Shown here in pieces: positions 49,696 to 56,965 of a stretch of 64,000 bases of DNA. The notes beneath the pieces are model-generated. The model saw only the letters and a list, made by a program, of their open reading frames with translations. It was not told the DNA's origin and made no database searches. Position 1 is the first letter of the stretch, and each line of letters opens with the position of its first letter. The translations under genes were made by a program, and so were the position numbers. Source of the DNA: Bacteroidales bacterium (lineage in GTDB: Bacteria > Bacteroidota > Bacteroidia > Bacteroidales > UBA3824); assembly GCA_017535325.1 (NCBI GenBank), contig JAFXUC010000024.1:62001-126000 (forward strand), read 5' to 3'.

Positions 49696-50400
49696 TTACA
49701 ATTTTTCTTTTATATACACCTGAGTCGGAGGTTTTGCGAATTTGCCTGAGGTGTCGCTTTCGTTATAAACGGCAATAAGTTTTTTCCCTGAAATCAAAAA
49801 TTTTTTAACCGGCTCTATGACAAACGGTTCCAAATCCTCTGACGATAAATTAACCCTTATATCGCAATTCTGCCGCTCCACGGTTATTAATGAAGCCTCC
49901 GTTTTGTCAGCCTCCTCCAACTGAAATTTTGCAGAATAATCCGCTATTTCAATGGTTTTAACGTCTTCATCTTCAATCACATAGTTTCCTTCCTCGTCAG
50001 TTTCGTCATAGAAAAGCATTTTGTCGGTTTTGATAAGCCAAGGCACGTACATAGTATCGGGTTTGTTTTTCAAATAGCCCGGAATAAGGGAAATTTTGAG
50101 ATGGATTTTGTTTTTTTCGCTCTGAGGCAGATATTCAACGGAAGAAGAATCGTGAAAAATATATTTTTCCGGAGTCAGTTTTACGGAATCGCCTATAACA
50201 TAATAATTTCCGTACAAGTTGACCTCGCCCGCCATTTCAGAAGAGTACCAATAAGTAAACGTGCCGTCAGAATGGAAATTATAAATAAAACAATCCGTGG
50301 CGTAACCGTCGCAGTTTTCGCTGTGATAAATGCCCAAAATCTTTTTCGGCGTACAAGAGACAACCGACAGCAACGCCGTCAAAAAACACAAAACCCTCAT
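49696..50400 (-). CDS. Putative lipoprotein of unknown function
   Basis: I do not recognise this 234-aa protein. The signal peptide ends in LLSVVSC, a lipobox, so it should be lipid-anchored. The mature part is beta-rich and hydrophilic (KILGIYHSENCDGYATDCFIYNFHSDGTFTYWYSS), like small lipocalin-type Bacteroidota lipoproteins with a first strand G-x-Y/W and repeated short strands. No catalytic motif is visible. It starts 18 nt after the phosphotransacetylase-family gene and precedes the FISUMP gene by 7 nt; the three may form an operon. Confidence 0.7.
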   Translation of the reverse strand: MRVLCFLTALLSVVSCTPKKILGIYHSENCDGYATDCFIYNFHSDGTFTYWYSSEMAGEVNLYGNYYVIGDSVKLTPEKYIFHDSSSVEYLPQSEKNKIHLKISLIPGYLKNKPDTMYVPWLIKTDKMLFYDETDEEGNYVIEDEDVKTIEIADYSAKFQLEEADKTEASLITVERQNCDIRVNLSSEDLEPFVIEPVKKFLISGKKLIAVYNESDTSGKFAKPPTQVYIKEKL

Positions 50401-50418
50401 CTTCTTTTAGAAAAACAA

Positions 50419-51321
50419 TCAGATAACGCCCGTTGCCAAAGACAAAAGAATCGAATAGTATTTTGATTCTATGCTGTCGGCACGCGAGGTTAAGATTACG
50501 GGACATTTTACGCCCGCCAATATCGACGCCATAAGCGAATTTGCGATTTTGGTGTTTGCCTTGTAAAAAGCGTTTCCCGCCTCAATGTTCGGAAAAATCA
50601 GACAATCGGCATCGCCTTTTATAACGCTTTTAACTTCCTTTATTTCAGAGGCTTCCTTGTCGATTGCAACATCAAGACCGAGAGGTCCGTCAACAATGCA
50701 GCCGAGTTGTCCGCGCTCCGACATTTTTGAAATTATCGCGGCGTCGTGTCCGGCTTTTATAGCCATCGAAACGAGTTCCGTAGCCGCAATAAGAGCCACT
50801 TTCGGATTTTCGTTGCCGAGTTTTTTCGCCATTTTAACAAGCGAGGAAAGGATTCTGAGTTTTTGTTTGAAATCAGGCTCAGGCAAAACCGCCGCATCAC
50901 CGAAAATCAAAAGCCTGCCAAGATTTTTATTGTCGATAATTCCGATGTGGCTTATTGTGCTGTCAAGGGTCAAAAGTCCTGAACTTCTGCTTAATACGGC
51001 TTTCAAATAACGCTCCGAACTTATAAGGCCTTTCATAAGAATATCCGCCCTTCCAGACGAGACTTTTCTGACGGCGGCCTCCAAAGCGTTGTCGTCGTCT
51101 GAGGCGTCAATGACTTCGTAATTGTCCAAAGAAATACCGCTTTCAAGAGCCGCTTTTTCGATTTTACTCTTCTGACCGACAAAAGCAGCGTCAATAAGCG
51201 AGGCATTGCGGGCTTTTTCAACTGCACGCAAAGTATGTGAATCGTAAGGACAAGCCACGGACAGTTTTTTTTTGCCCGCCTCCTGCGCCAAAGAAAATAA
51301 TTGCGAAAATTCAGTTACCAT
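50419..51321 (-). CDS. Phosphate acetyl/butyryltransferase family protein
   Basis: This 300-aa protein belongs to the phosphotransacetylase/phosphotransbutyrylase fold, which exchanges CoA and phosphate on acyl groups. Motifs are LSVACPYDSHTLRAVEKA, ADILMKGLISSERYLKAVLSR, GIIDNKNLGRLLIFGDAAVLPEPDF, LIAATELVS, CIVDGPLGLDVAID, CLIFPNIEAGNAFYK, and CPVILTSRADS, close to Ptb and to Bacteroidota 'bifunctional enoyl-CoA hydratase/phosphate acetyltransferase' proteins. Butyrate or branched-chain acid metabolism is possible; no butyrate kinase is adjacent, so the substrate is open. The start is MVTEFSQLF because the -7 box at 51347-51354 lies between it and the upstream ATG. Confidence 0.82.
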   Translation of the reverse strand: MVTEFSQLFSLAQEAGKKKLSVACPYDSHTLRAVEKARNASLIDAAFVGQKSKIEKAALESGISLDNYEVIDASDDDNALEAAVRKVSSGRADILMKGLISSERYLKAVLSRSSGLLTLDSTISHIGIIDNKNLGRLLIFGDAAVLPEPDFKQKLRILSSLVKMAKKLGNENPKVALIAATELVSMAIKAGHDAAIISKMSERGQLGCIVDGPLGLDVAIDKEASEIKEVKSVIKGDADCLIFPNIEAGNAFYKANTKIANSLMASILAGVKCPVILTSRADSIESKYYSILLSLATGVI

Positions 51322-51346
51322 CTTTTCTACGAATTTTTTTAATGCG

Positions 51347-51354
51347 CAAAGGTA
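51347..51354 (-). promoter_or_regulatory. -7 box of the phosphotransacetylase-family gene
   Basis: Minus-strand TACCTTTG fits TAnnTTTG, 26 nt before ATG 51321. Confidence 0.55.
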
Positions 51355-51380
51355 ATATTTTTTTGCAAAAAAAAAAAATA

Positions 51381-51452
51381 TTGCTAATATTGCGGCTAAT
51401 TTAACGCCGGTTAATTTAACCGCCGTTAAATTAACTCCCATTAAATTAATTG
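51381..51452. repeat. 15-nt tandem repeat with TTAA-rich palindromes
   Basis: Units begin at about 51381, 51396, 51411, 51426 and 51441. Three carry TTAATTTAAC or TTAAATTAAC followed by a GC-rich pentamer (GCCGG, CGCCG, TCCCA). The array fills the gap between the phosphotransacetylase-family promoter and a broken ATPase gene. Confidence 0.8.
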
Positions 51453-51458
51453 AAAATT

Positions 51459-51713
51459 ATGAAATTCTACGACCGCGAAACTGAGATTAAACTTTTGAAC
51501 GACAATGAGTTGTTGTCGCAAGAAAATGCCGTGTTCACCGTTATAAGCGGACGGCGCAGAATCGGTAAAACGTCGCTTATTCTCAAAAGTCTCGAAAATA
51601 AAACAATTCCGGCAACGAGATTGACATAATCGCCGTTAACGAAGAAAGAGTTTTCCAAATTCAAGTTTGAATTTAAAGGTCTTTCGCTGGAAGATTTAAA
51701 ATCCGCACAATAA
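51459..51713 (+). pseudogene. Remnant of an ATPase_2/DUF234-type ATPase gene
   Basis: ATG 51459 opens MKFYDRETEIKLL and reaches a P-loop, SGRRRIGKTSLILK, then stops at 51627. In another frame follows NEIDIIAVNEERVFQIQV, and in a third FKFEFKGLSLEDLKSAQ, both characteristic of the C-terminal PD-(D/E)XK/DUF234 end of these ATPases. So the first ~50 and last ~40 codons survive, with most of the middle deleted and frameshifts in the rest. No function expected. Confidence 0.8.
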
Positions 51714-51837
51714 AAATTTTGCACTTTAACAAAAAAACAGAAACACAATCCAAAGTCGTTGAAGAAGGATATTTGAACCTAAAATGCGAAACCGACGTTT
51801 CGGAAATGATGATTTCGCAACTTAAAATTATACATTT

Positions 51838-51930
51838 TACCAAAAGTCGTAGGAAAAAGTGTGATAATATTACAAAAAGTCGTGGGAAAAAGTGTAAGAA
51901 ATCGCAAAAAGTCGTACAAGAAAATGTAAA
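51838..51930. repeat. Three diverged copies of an AAAAGTCGT-type repeat
   Basis: AAAAGTCGT followed by a purine-rich tract and AAAATGT or AAAAGTGT occurs three times (about 51841, 51876 and 51909) with period 33-35 nt. The region lies between two pseudogenes; a 96-aa open frame runs through it but has simple, repeat-driven sequence. Confidence 0.6.
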
Positions 51931-51959
51931 AAAGATTTGTTTATTAAGAAAAAAGAACA

Positions 51960-51967
51960 TATATTTG
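51960..51967 (+). promoter_or_regulatory. -7 box of a broken ATPase gene
   Basis: TATATTTG fits TAnnTTTG, 23 nt before ATG 51990 of the DUF4143-type remnant, so the promoter survives though the gene does not. Confidence 0.5.
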
Positions 51968-51989
51968 CCGAAAATTAAAACGGATTACT

Positions 51990-52175
51990 ATGTACAGAAA
52001 GATAATTGAAGACCTCAAAATATGGAAGGAATCTCCAAGCCAAAAGTTTGAAGTATTTCCGCGAAAAATTCGCCATACCGCTTTCTATAAGGTTTTCGTT
52101 GGCAAACTAGGCCTTACAAACATTCCGCTGTTTGGGGCGTTGAATCTGACAAAGTATCTAAGCACAACTAATTAG
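51990..52175 (+). pseudogene. Remnant of a DUF4143-type ATPase gene
   Basis: MYRKIIEDLKIWKES is the typical start of AAA_14/DUF4143 ATPases. After ~17 codons the DNA continues in another frame as LKYFREKFAIPLSIRFSLAN, then frame-shifts to LGLTNIPLFGALNLTKYL, both typical of the C-terminal end of the same family. The P-loop and the ~350 central codons are missing. One in-frame stop near 52113 and frame changes confirm decay. Confidence 0.8.
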
Positions 52176-52195
52176 TGAATTATTTCAACATTTTT

Positions 52196-52226
52196 TTGCA
52201 ATATCCGCAAAAAAATTATAAGTTTG
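52196..52226 (+). promoter_or_regulatory. Promoter of a 43-codon open frame
   Basis: TTG (52196-52198), 20-nt spacer and TAAGTTTG (52219-52226) precede ATG 52257 by 30 nt. Confidence 0.5.
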
Positions 52227-52256
52227 CCGTATCGAAAACCATAAAAACAAAACGCT

Positions 52257-52388
52257 ATGCTCACAGCAGAAATAGAAACCGCCCCAATCAACGATGATGA
52301 CGACATTGCAATCGACCTTGAATTACTTATCTCGGCATCCTCCAACACTACAATAAAAACTCTTCTCGCAATGTCTCTCCTTTGGTAA
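52257..52388 (+). pseudogene. 5' fragment of an unidentified gene
   Basis: Behind a good promoter, ATG 52257 encodes 43 residues (MLTAEIETAPINDDDDIAID..., acidic then apolar) and stops at 52386. The frame runs head-on into the TIR-like fragment of the other strand, so it is probably a truncated 5' end. A genuine micro-protein cannot be excluded. Function unknown. Confidence 0.45.
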
Positions 52389-52547
52389 GTTTGCTTTATA
52401 AGGGCACAAGCCGTCTTTGTCCCTTTCGTATTGGATTCCATTATCATTCATCACTTGACAAACATCAAGTACATCCTGCTCTACGCCGTCACGCCACGCG
52501 TAGGAGATGTACACGTGATTGTCAGGGTTTATAATTTCTACACTCAT
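52323..52547 (-). pseudogene. N-terminal fragment of a TIR-domain protein
   Basis: MSVEIINPDNHVYISYAWRDG followed by VEQDVLDVCQVMNDNGIQYERDKDGLCPYKANL matches the first two strands and helix of a TIR domain (F/Y-I-S-Y-A-W-x-D box). After about residue 52 the sequence no longer fits TIR and the frame ends at 74 aa, with no catalytic Glu region or effector domain. TIR proteins of bacteria are often NADases in defence. A promoter box at 52570-52577 is retained. Broken. Confidence 0.7.
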
Positions 52548-52569
52548 AATTGATGATTTGTTTTCACGC

Positions 52570-52577
52570 CAAAGTTA
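52570..52577 (-). promoter_or_regulatory. -7 box of the TIR fragment
   Basis: Minus-strand TAACTTTG fits TAnnTTTG, 23 nt before the fragment's ATG. Confidence 0.5.
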
Positions 52578-52607
52578 ATCAATCTTCCATATCCTACCAA
52601 ACTTTTT

Positions 52608-53699
52608 TCAACAATTTCTCACCTCATACTCCAAATTCCTCACCCCGCCTTCTTTCGCTTTCAAAACTCCTCGCTCTACCAAATCTGCAATGTCCCTCAA
52701 TGCCGTGTCAAGGGATTTTTTGGAAAGTTTTGCCCAATTCTTGGCTGTGAGTTTGCCGTCGTAACCGTCAAGCCATATATTGAGCATATCCTTCTGACGT
52801 TCAGACATTACCACTTGACTGTGTTGCTGCCAAAATATAGATTTCTTTAAGACAAGCGAAAGAGTGTCGTTTGACTTGTCGATTGCACGCTCCATACACG
52901 ACAGATACCACACAAGCCATTCTGTAATGTTGCCGTCGCCTTTTTGTGTGCGTTCGAGAATGTCGTAATAATGCTTTTTTTCGGCGTTTATTTGGTTTGA
53001 CATACTGAAAAACCGCATCTTGGAATTGTCTGCCTGCGACAGAGCCATGTCGCTGATTGCCCGCGCCATACGTCCGTTGCCATCGTCAAACGGGTGAATA
53101 CTTACAAAATATAAGTGCGCAATCGCCGATTTGAGATATGTAACATTTTGATTGTCTGCATCAAACCATTGCAAAAACTTAGTCATCATTTCAGGAATCA
53201 AAGCGGCTTCGGGTGCTTGGTAATGCACTTTTTCACGTCCCCACGAGCCTGAAACAACTTTCATTCCCGTTGTGCGGTATTTGCCGACGGTAATCTCTGT
53301 TATGCCACTTTTCTGCAAAGGGAACAAAGCACAATGCCACGCAAACAATCGTTTTTCTGTCAACGGGTTGGAATAATTGGCGGTGGCATCAAGCATCATC
53401 TCCACAATACCGTCTATATAATGGGTTGGCTCTTTGTGTTTTGGAAGTTCTACCCCCAATTTCCTCGCCACCGACGAGCGCACCATATCACTGTCAAGAT
53501 TTACGCCCTCGATTTTGTAAGAGTCTATTACATCGTTAGTTATAGTGTCAGTCATAGCACGGAGACACGAGTCAAAACCAAGCGCACTAAGCCTTCCCGA
53601 CAAAAACCCGGCTTTCTTATTCACCGAAATCAATTTGTCGGACACCAAATCCTTGTCCCAAACGAACTTTGTCCAATTCTCTGTTTCGTATATCCACAT
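52608..53699 (-). CDS. Fic family protein with DUF4172 N-terminus
   Basis: This 363-aa protein begins MWIYETENWTKFVWD (DUF4172) and has the Fic AMP-transferase motif HPFDDGNGRMAR near residue 202. Upstream, S60-Y-K-I-E64-G65 fits the [S/T]-x-x-x-E-[G/N] inhibitory helix motif of class II Fic proteins, placed N-terminal of the Fic core, so activity is probably auto-inhibited. A C-terminal winged-helix-like region (LTAKNWAKLSKKSLDTALRDIADLVERGVL) suggests DNA binding. Fic proteins transfer AMP from ATP to target proteins; target unknown. Promoter box 53751-53758; a palindrome lies in the 5' leader. Confidence 0.9.
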   Translation of the reverse strand: MWIYETENWTKFVWDKDLVSDKLISVNKKAGFLSGRLSALGFDSCLRAMTDTITNDVIDSYKIEGVNLDSDMVRSSVARKLGVELPKHKEPTHYIDGIVEMMLDATANYSNPLTEKRLFAWHCALFPLQKSGITEITVGKYRTTGMKVVSGSWGREKVHYQAPEAALIPEMMTKFLQWFDADNQNVTYLKSAIAHLYFVSIHPFDDGNGRMARAISDMALSQADNSKMRFFSMSNQINAEKKHYYDILERTQKGDGNITEWLVWYLSCMERAIDKSNDTLSLVLKKSIFWQQHSQVVMSERQKDMLNIWLDGYDGKLTAKNWAKLSKKSLDTALRDIADLVERGVLKAKEGGVRNLEYEVRNC

Positions 53700-53716
53700 T
53701 GCAATTTGCGTCTTAT

Positions 53717-53737
53717 AATTCGCAAATTTTGCGAATT
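53717..53737. promoter_or_regulatory. Palindrome in the fic leader, possible operator
   Basis: AATTCGCAAA and its exact reverse complement flank a single T (centre 53727). It lies between the predicted start of transcription and the fic start codon. The Fic protein has a C-terminal winged-helix-like region, so autoregulation is conceivable. Confidence 0.45.
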
Positions 53738-53750
53738 AATTTTTCTGTTG

Positions 53751-53758
53751 CAAATGTA
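53751..53758 (-). promoter_or_regulatory. -7 box of fic
   Basis: Minus-strand TACATTTG fits TAnnTTTG, about 52 nt before the start codon. Confidence 0.5.
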
Positions 53759-53811
53759 AAAAAAGCCTTAGGATTATGCAAAAAAATCTTAATTATTTAG
53801 GTAGAATATTT

Positions 53812-53841
53812 TTGCTAACCTTGATATTTTCGTTAACTTTG
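53812..53841 (+). promoter_or_regulatory. Canonical promoter of the GlsB-like / S8 / folC genes
   Basis: TTG (53812-53814), spacer of exactly 19 nt and TAACTTTG (53834-53841), a full consensus match, 27 nt before the GlsB-like gene. Confidence 0.75.
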
Positions 53842-53867
53842 CGGCGTAAAACAAAACATTAAATAAA

Positions 53868-54170
53868 ATGGATACAACTACACCTGCACCCACCACAAGT
53901 TTTTTAGGACTTGAAAATATGGAACATCCGGTTTTGTTCATCTTAATCGGAATCGCCGCCGGATACGTTGCGGCAAAACTCATGACAAAAGAAAAACACG
54001 GCTTAGGTCTTATCGTAAACTGTGTAATCGGTATTTTGGGAAGCCTCCTCGCCGGATGGCTGTGCCCTCTGATAGGCATAAAATTTGCCGACGCTTGGTA
54101 CGGCGATTTTCTTCAAGCCCTCGTGGGCGCAATAGCAATTTTAGCAGCAATAAATTTCTTAAAACGATGA
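53868..54170 (+). CDS. GlsB/YeaQ/YmgE family membrane protein
   Basis: This 100-aa protein has a short polar N-terminus and three hydrophobic helices with glycine-rich turns: LFILIGIAAGYVAAKLM, GLIVNCVIGILGSLLAGWL and LVGAIAILAAINFL. The GLI..C.IGILGS pattern is typical of the GlsB/YeaQ/YmgE (transglycosylase-associated) family, small inner-membrane proteins often induced by stress; molecular function is unknown. Its stop overlaps the start of the S8 protease by 4 nt. Confidence 0.85.
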   Translation: MDTTTPAPTTSFLGLENMEHPVLFILIGIAAGYVAAKLMTKEKHGLGLIVNCVIGILGSLLAGWLCPLIGIKFADAWYGDFLQALVGAIAILAAINFLKR

Positions 54171-55585
54171 AAACAATAAAAAAATTTTTAATCTTAACAG
54201 CGGCGTTAACCTGCTCTTTTGCAGTAAATTCCGAGGCTCAGTACAAAGTTTCGCCGAAGAAATACGCCGTTAAGTTCACTGACAAAGACAACAACGCCTA
54301 CACTCTGGAAAAACCGTCAGAATTTCTCTCGCAAAAAGCACTCGACAGACGCGAAAAATTCTCTATCGGTCTTGACAGCAGGGATTTGCCCGTTACAGAA
54401 AAGTATGTTGACTCACTGAAAAGTCTGGGTTTTGGTATTCAGGGCGTTTCAAAATGGCTCAACTGCGCCGTCGTTATCTGCGACTCCGCTCAGTTGGAAA
54501 AGTTGAAACCGCTCTCTTTTGTCGACTACGACTATGTATGGCGCAAACAAGACAGCACCGGCAAACCCAAAGCACAGCCCGAAAATCTCAGCCGCCCGAA
54601 AATTAAGCGTAAAAACAAACCCGATTTTACGGTTAAACTTCCTTACGGAAAAGGCGAAAATCAGGTTCAAATGCTTAACATTCAGGCTCTTCACAATGCC
54701 GGTTTCAAAGGCGAAGGCGTAACGGCGGCACTTCTTGACGCCGGTTTTTACAAAGTTGACAAACTCAACAGTTTTAAACCCATGCTTGCAAAAGAGCATG
54801 TTCTGGGCACATGGGATTTTGTTGACAAGGAAGAAAGCGTTTATGAAGACGACACTCACGGCATGAACGTTCTCTCCTGCATAACAGGTCATGATCCGGA
54901 GCATTTGATCGGCACTGCGCCTGAGGCTCAGGTTTATCTTTTCAGGACGGAAATCGGAAAATCAGAAAACATCATCGAGGAATTTCTCTGGGCAATGGCG
55001 GCAGAAAGAGCCGACAGTCTCGGTGTTGACCTCATACACAGCAGTCTGGGTTATCACAAATTCGACGACGAAACCAAAAGTTACAAATACAGCGAAATGG
55101 ACGGCAACACGGCAATCAGCACGATAGCCGCCGACATTGCCGCAAGCAAGGGCATTTTGGTAACCGTAAGCGCGGGCAACGAGGGCGACAATTTTGTCTG
55201 GCCGTGGATAACAGCACCCGCTGACGGAGACAGCGTCTTGACGGTAGGCGCAGTGGACAAAGACAGAAAAATTGCGTATTTTTCTTCAAACGGACCTTCT
55301 TACGACGAGCGCGTAAAACCCGATGTCTGCGCAAAAGGTTATGACGCAGCCGTTCAGGGAACTTCCAACCACATAACTTATTCCAACGGAACGTCGTTTT
55401 CAGGACCGATAATGGCAGGCGCGTGCATCTGTCTTATGCAGGCTCACCCGAAAGCACCGGTTATGACTTTGATAAAAGCGATTAAAACGGCAAGTTCACA
55501 ATTCGACAAGCCCGACACTGTTTACGGCTACGGCATACCCGATTTTGAACTCGCTCACCAAATCCTTATAAAAGAAGGCTATTAA
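54167..55585 (+). CDS. Secreted S8 (subtilisin-like) serine protease
   Basis: This 472-aa protein has a signal peptide (ending NSEAQ), an N-terminal propeptide-like region (~25-170) and a subtilase domain. The catalytic triad fits Asp in GVTAALLDAGFY, His in DDTHGMNVLSCITG and Ser in SNGTSFSGPIMAGACICLMQAHP. The usual V-L-D-T-G around the Asp is L-L-D-A-G. There is no C-terminal type IX sorting domain. It starts at ATG 54167, overlapping the previous gene by 4 nt, and its stop overlaps the folC start (TAATG), so the three genes are coupled. Confidence 0.88.
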   Translation: MKTIKKFLILTAALTCSFAVNSEAQYKVSPKKYAVKFTDKDNNAYTLEKPSEFLSQKALDRREKFSIGLDSRDLPVTEKYVDSLKSLGFGIQGVSKWLNCAVVICDSAQLEKLKPLSFVDYDYVWRKQDSTGKPKAQPENLSRPKIKRKNKPDFTVKLPYGKGENQVQMLNIQALHNAGFKGEGVTAALLDAGFYKVDKLNSFKPMLAKEHVLGTWDFVDKEESVYEDDTHGMNVLSCITGHDPEHLIGTAPEAQVYLFRTEIGKSENIIEEFLWAMAAERADSLGVDLIHSSLGYHKFDDETKSYKYSEMDGNTAISTIAADIAASKGILVTVSAGNEGDNFVWPWITAPADGDSVLTVGAVDKDRKIAYFSSNGPSYDERVKPDVCAKGYDAAVQGTSNHITYSNGTSFSGPIMAGACICLMQAHPKAPVMTLIKAIKTASSQFDKPDTVYGYGIPDFELAHQILIKEGY

Positions 55586-56880
55586 TGAATTTAAGTTACA
55601 AAGAGGCTGAAAATTATCTGTTTACGCAGTTGCCGGTTTTTGAAAAAACGGGAGGCGACGCCTACAAACCCGGTCTGAACACGGCAACTGCGTTGGATAA
55701 TTTTTTCCGCAATCCGCACAAAAACTACAAAACCGTACACATCGCCGGCACCAACGGCAAAGGTTCGGTTTCAAACTTTTTGGCGTCAATTTTTCAAGAG
55801 GCGGGCTACAAAACGGGGCTTTTTACTTCGCCACATATCGTTGATTTCAAAGAGCGTGTAAGGGTCGACGGCGAAAAAATCAGCGCGGATTACGTAACGG
55901 ATTTTGTAAACCGTTACGCCGAAAAATTTGCGTATTTAAAGCCGACTTTTTTTGAACTGACAACCGCGATGGCGTTTGAATATTTCAGCGGAAAAAAGGT
56001 TGACGTCGCAGTTATCGAGACCGGCATGGGCGGACGTCTTGACTCTACAAACATCATAACTCCCGTTGTCAGCACGATAACAAACATCGCCCTTGACCAC
56101 TGTCAGTTTCTCGGCTCCACGCTCAAAGAAATCGCCGCCGAAAAAGCGGGAATCATAAAACGCGGAATTCCGGTCGTAATCGGCGAAAGCGACAGCCGCA
56201 CAAACTCCGTCTTTCTTGACAAAGCCTCCGAACAAGAATCACCTATAATCTTGGCTTCCAACAAGTTGCAGGCAACGTGCGGCGGAATGACCGATGACGG
56301 AAAAATGATTTTCAACGTCTTTAAATGCGGAGAGCCGTATTTTACTGGCATAAAATGTTCCCAACTCGGCGCGTACCAGCAAAAAAACATCGTTACCACT
56401 CTCGCCACAATAGAACTTCTTGAAAAACAAGGCTTTAAGATTTCAAAAGAGAATATTTACGACGGTTTTGAAAACGTCAACCGCAACACCGGTTTTTACG
56501 GCAGATGGCAAATCCTGAAAACCGAGCCTCTGACGGTTTGCGACACGGGACACAACCCCGCCGGAATGAAATACGTTACGGAGCAGTTGTCAGCGCAAAA
56601 GTTCAAAACGCTGCGCATTGTTATCGGCTTTGTCTCAGACAAGGACGTTAACACGATTTTGAAAATGCTGCCTCAAAAAGCGGTCTATTATTTCTGCAAC
56701 GCGCAGAGTAAAAGGGCGTTGCCGGCTGAAAATCTGAAAGCCGAGGCAGAAAACCACGGTCTTAAAGGCACGGCTTTCGGGAGCGTGAAAGAGGCTTTTC
56801 AAGCGGCTCAAAACGATGCTGAAAAAGACGATTTCATATTCTTGGGCGGCAGCAACTACGTAGTTGCCGAAGCGTTATAA
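55585..56880 (+). CDS. folC: Bifunctional folylpolyglutamate/dihydrofolate synthase
   Basis: FolC adds glutamate to dihydropteroate and to folates. The 431-aa protein has the Mur-ligase-type P-loop HIAGTNGKGSVSNFLASI near residue 55, LFTSPHIVDFKERVRVDG, the DVAVIETGMGGRLDSTNI block with metal-binding residues, and the C-terminal domain with CDTGHNPAGMKYV. Length is normal. It is cytoplasmic. The start overlaps the stop of the S8 protease gene by one base. Confidence 0.93.
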   Translation: MNLSYKEAENYLFTQLPVFEKTGGDAYKPGLNTATALDNFFRNPHKNYKTVHIAGTNGKGSVSNFLASIFQEAGYKTGLFTSPHIVDFKERVRVDGEKISADYVTDFVNRYAEKFAYLKPTFFELTTAMAFEYFSGKKVDVAVIETGMGGRLDSTNIITPVVSTITNIALDHCQFLGSTLKEIAAEKAGIIKRGIPVVIGESDSRTNSVFLDKASEQESPIILASNKLQATCGGMTDDGKMIFNVFKCGEPYFTGIKCSQLGAYQQKNIVTTLATIELLEKQGFKISKENIYDGFENVNRNTGFYGRWQILKTEPLTVCDTGHNPAGMKYVTEQLSAQKFKTLRIVIGFVSDKDVNTILKMLPQKAVYYFCNAQSKRALPAENLKAEAENHGLKGTAFGSVKEAFQAAQNDAEKDDFIFLGGSNYVVAEAL

Positions 56881-56891
56881 AAAAAGAAAAA

Positions 56892-56932
56892 GAGTTGCCG
56901 AACATGCCGAAAAATCCGCATCAAGGCAACTC
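56892..56932 (-). terminator. Terminator of dnaA
   Basis: On the minus strand GAGTTGCC (56925-56932 side) pairs with GGCAACTC (56892-56899 side) across a ~25-nt loop and is followed by TTTTTCTTTTTTT, 34 nt after the dnaA stop. The large loop makes it weaker than usual. Confidence 0.6.
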
Positions 56933-56965
56933 CATATCTAAAATAACTCGACTAAAATCTTGTTG

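Noticed and set aside
51322-51441. Longer N-terminus of the phosphotransacetylase-family protein
   Set aside because: The upstream ATG lies before the promoter box at 51347-51354, and the extra residues come from the 15-nt repeat array.
51719-52009. 96-aa lysine-rich protein
   Set aside because: The frame is created by the AAAAGTCGT-type repeats between two pseudogenes; its sequence is simple, and no promoter precedes it.
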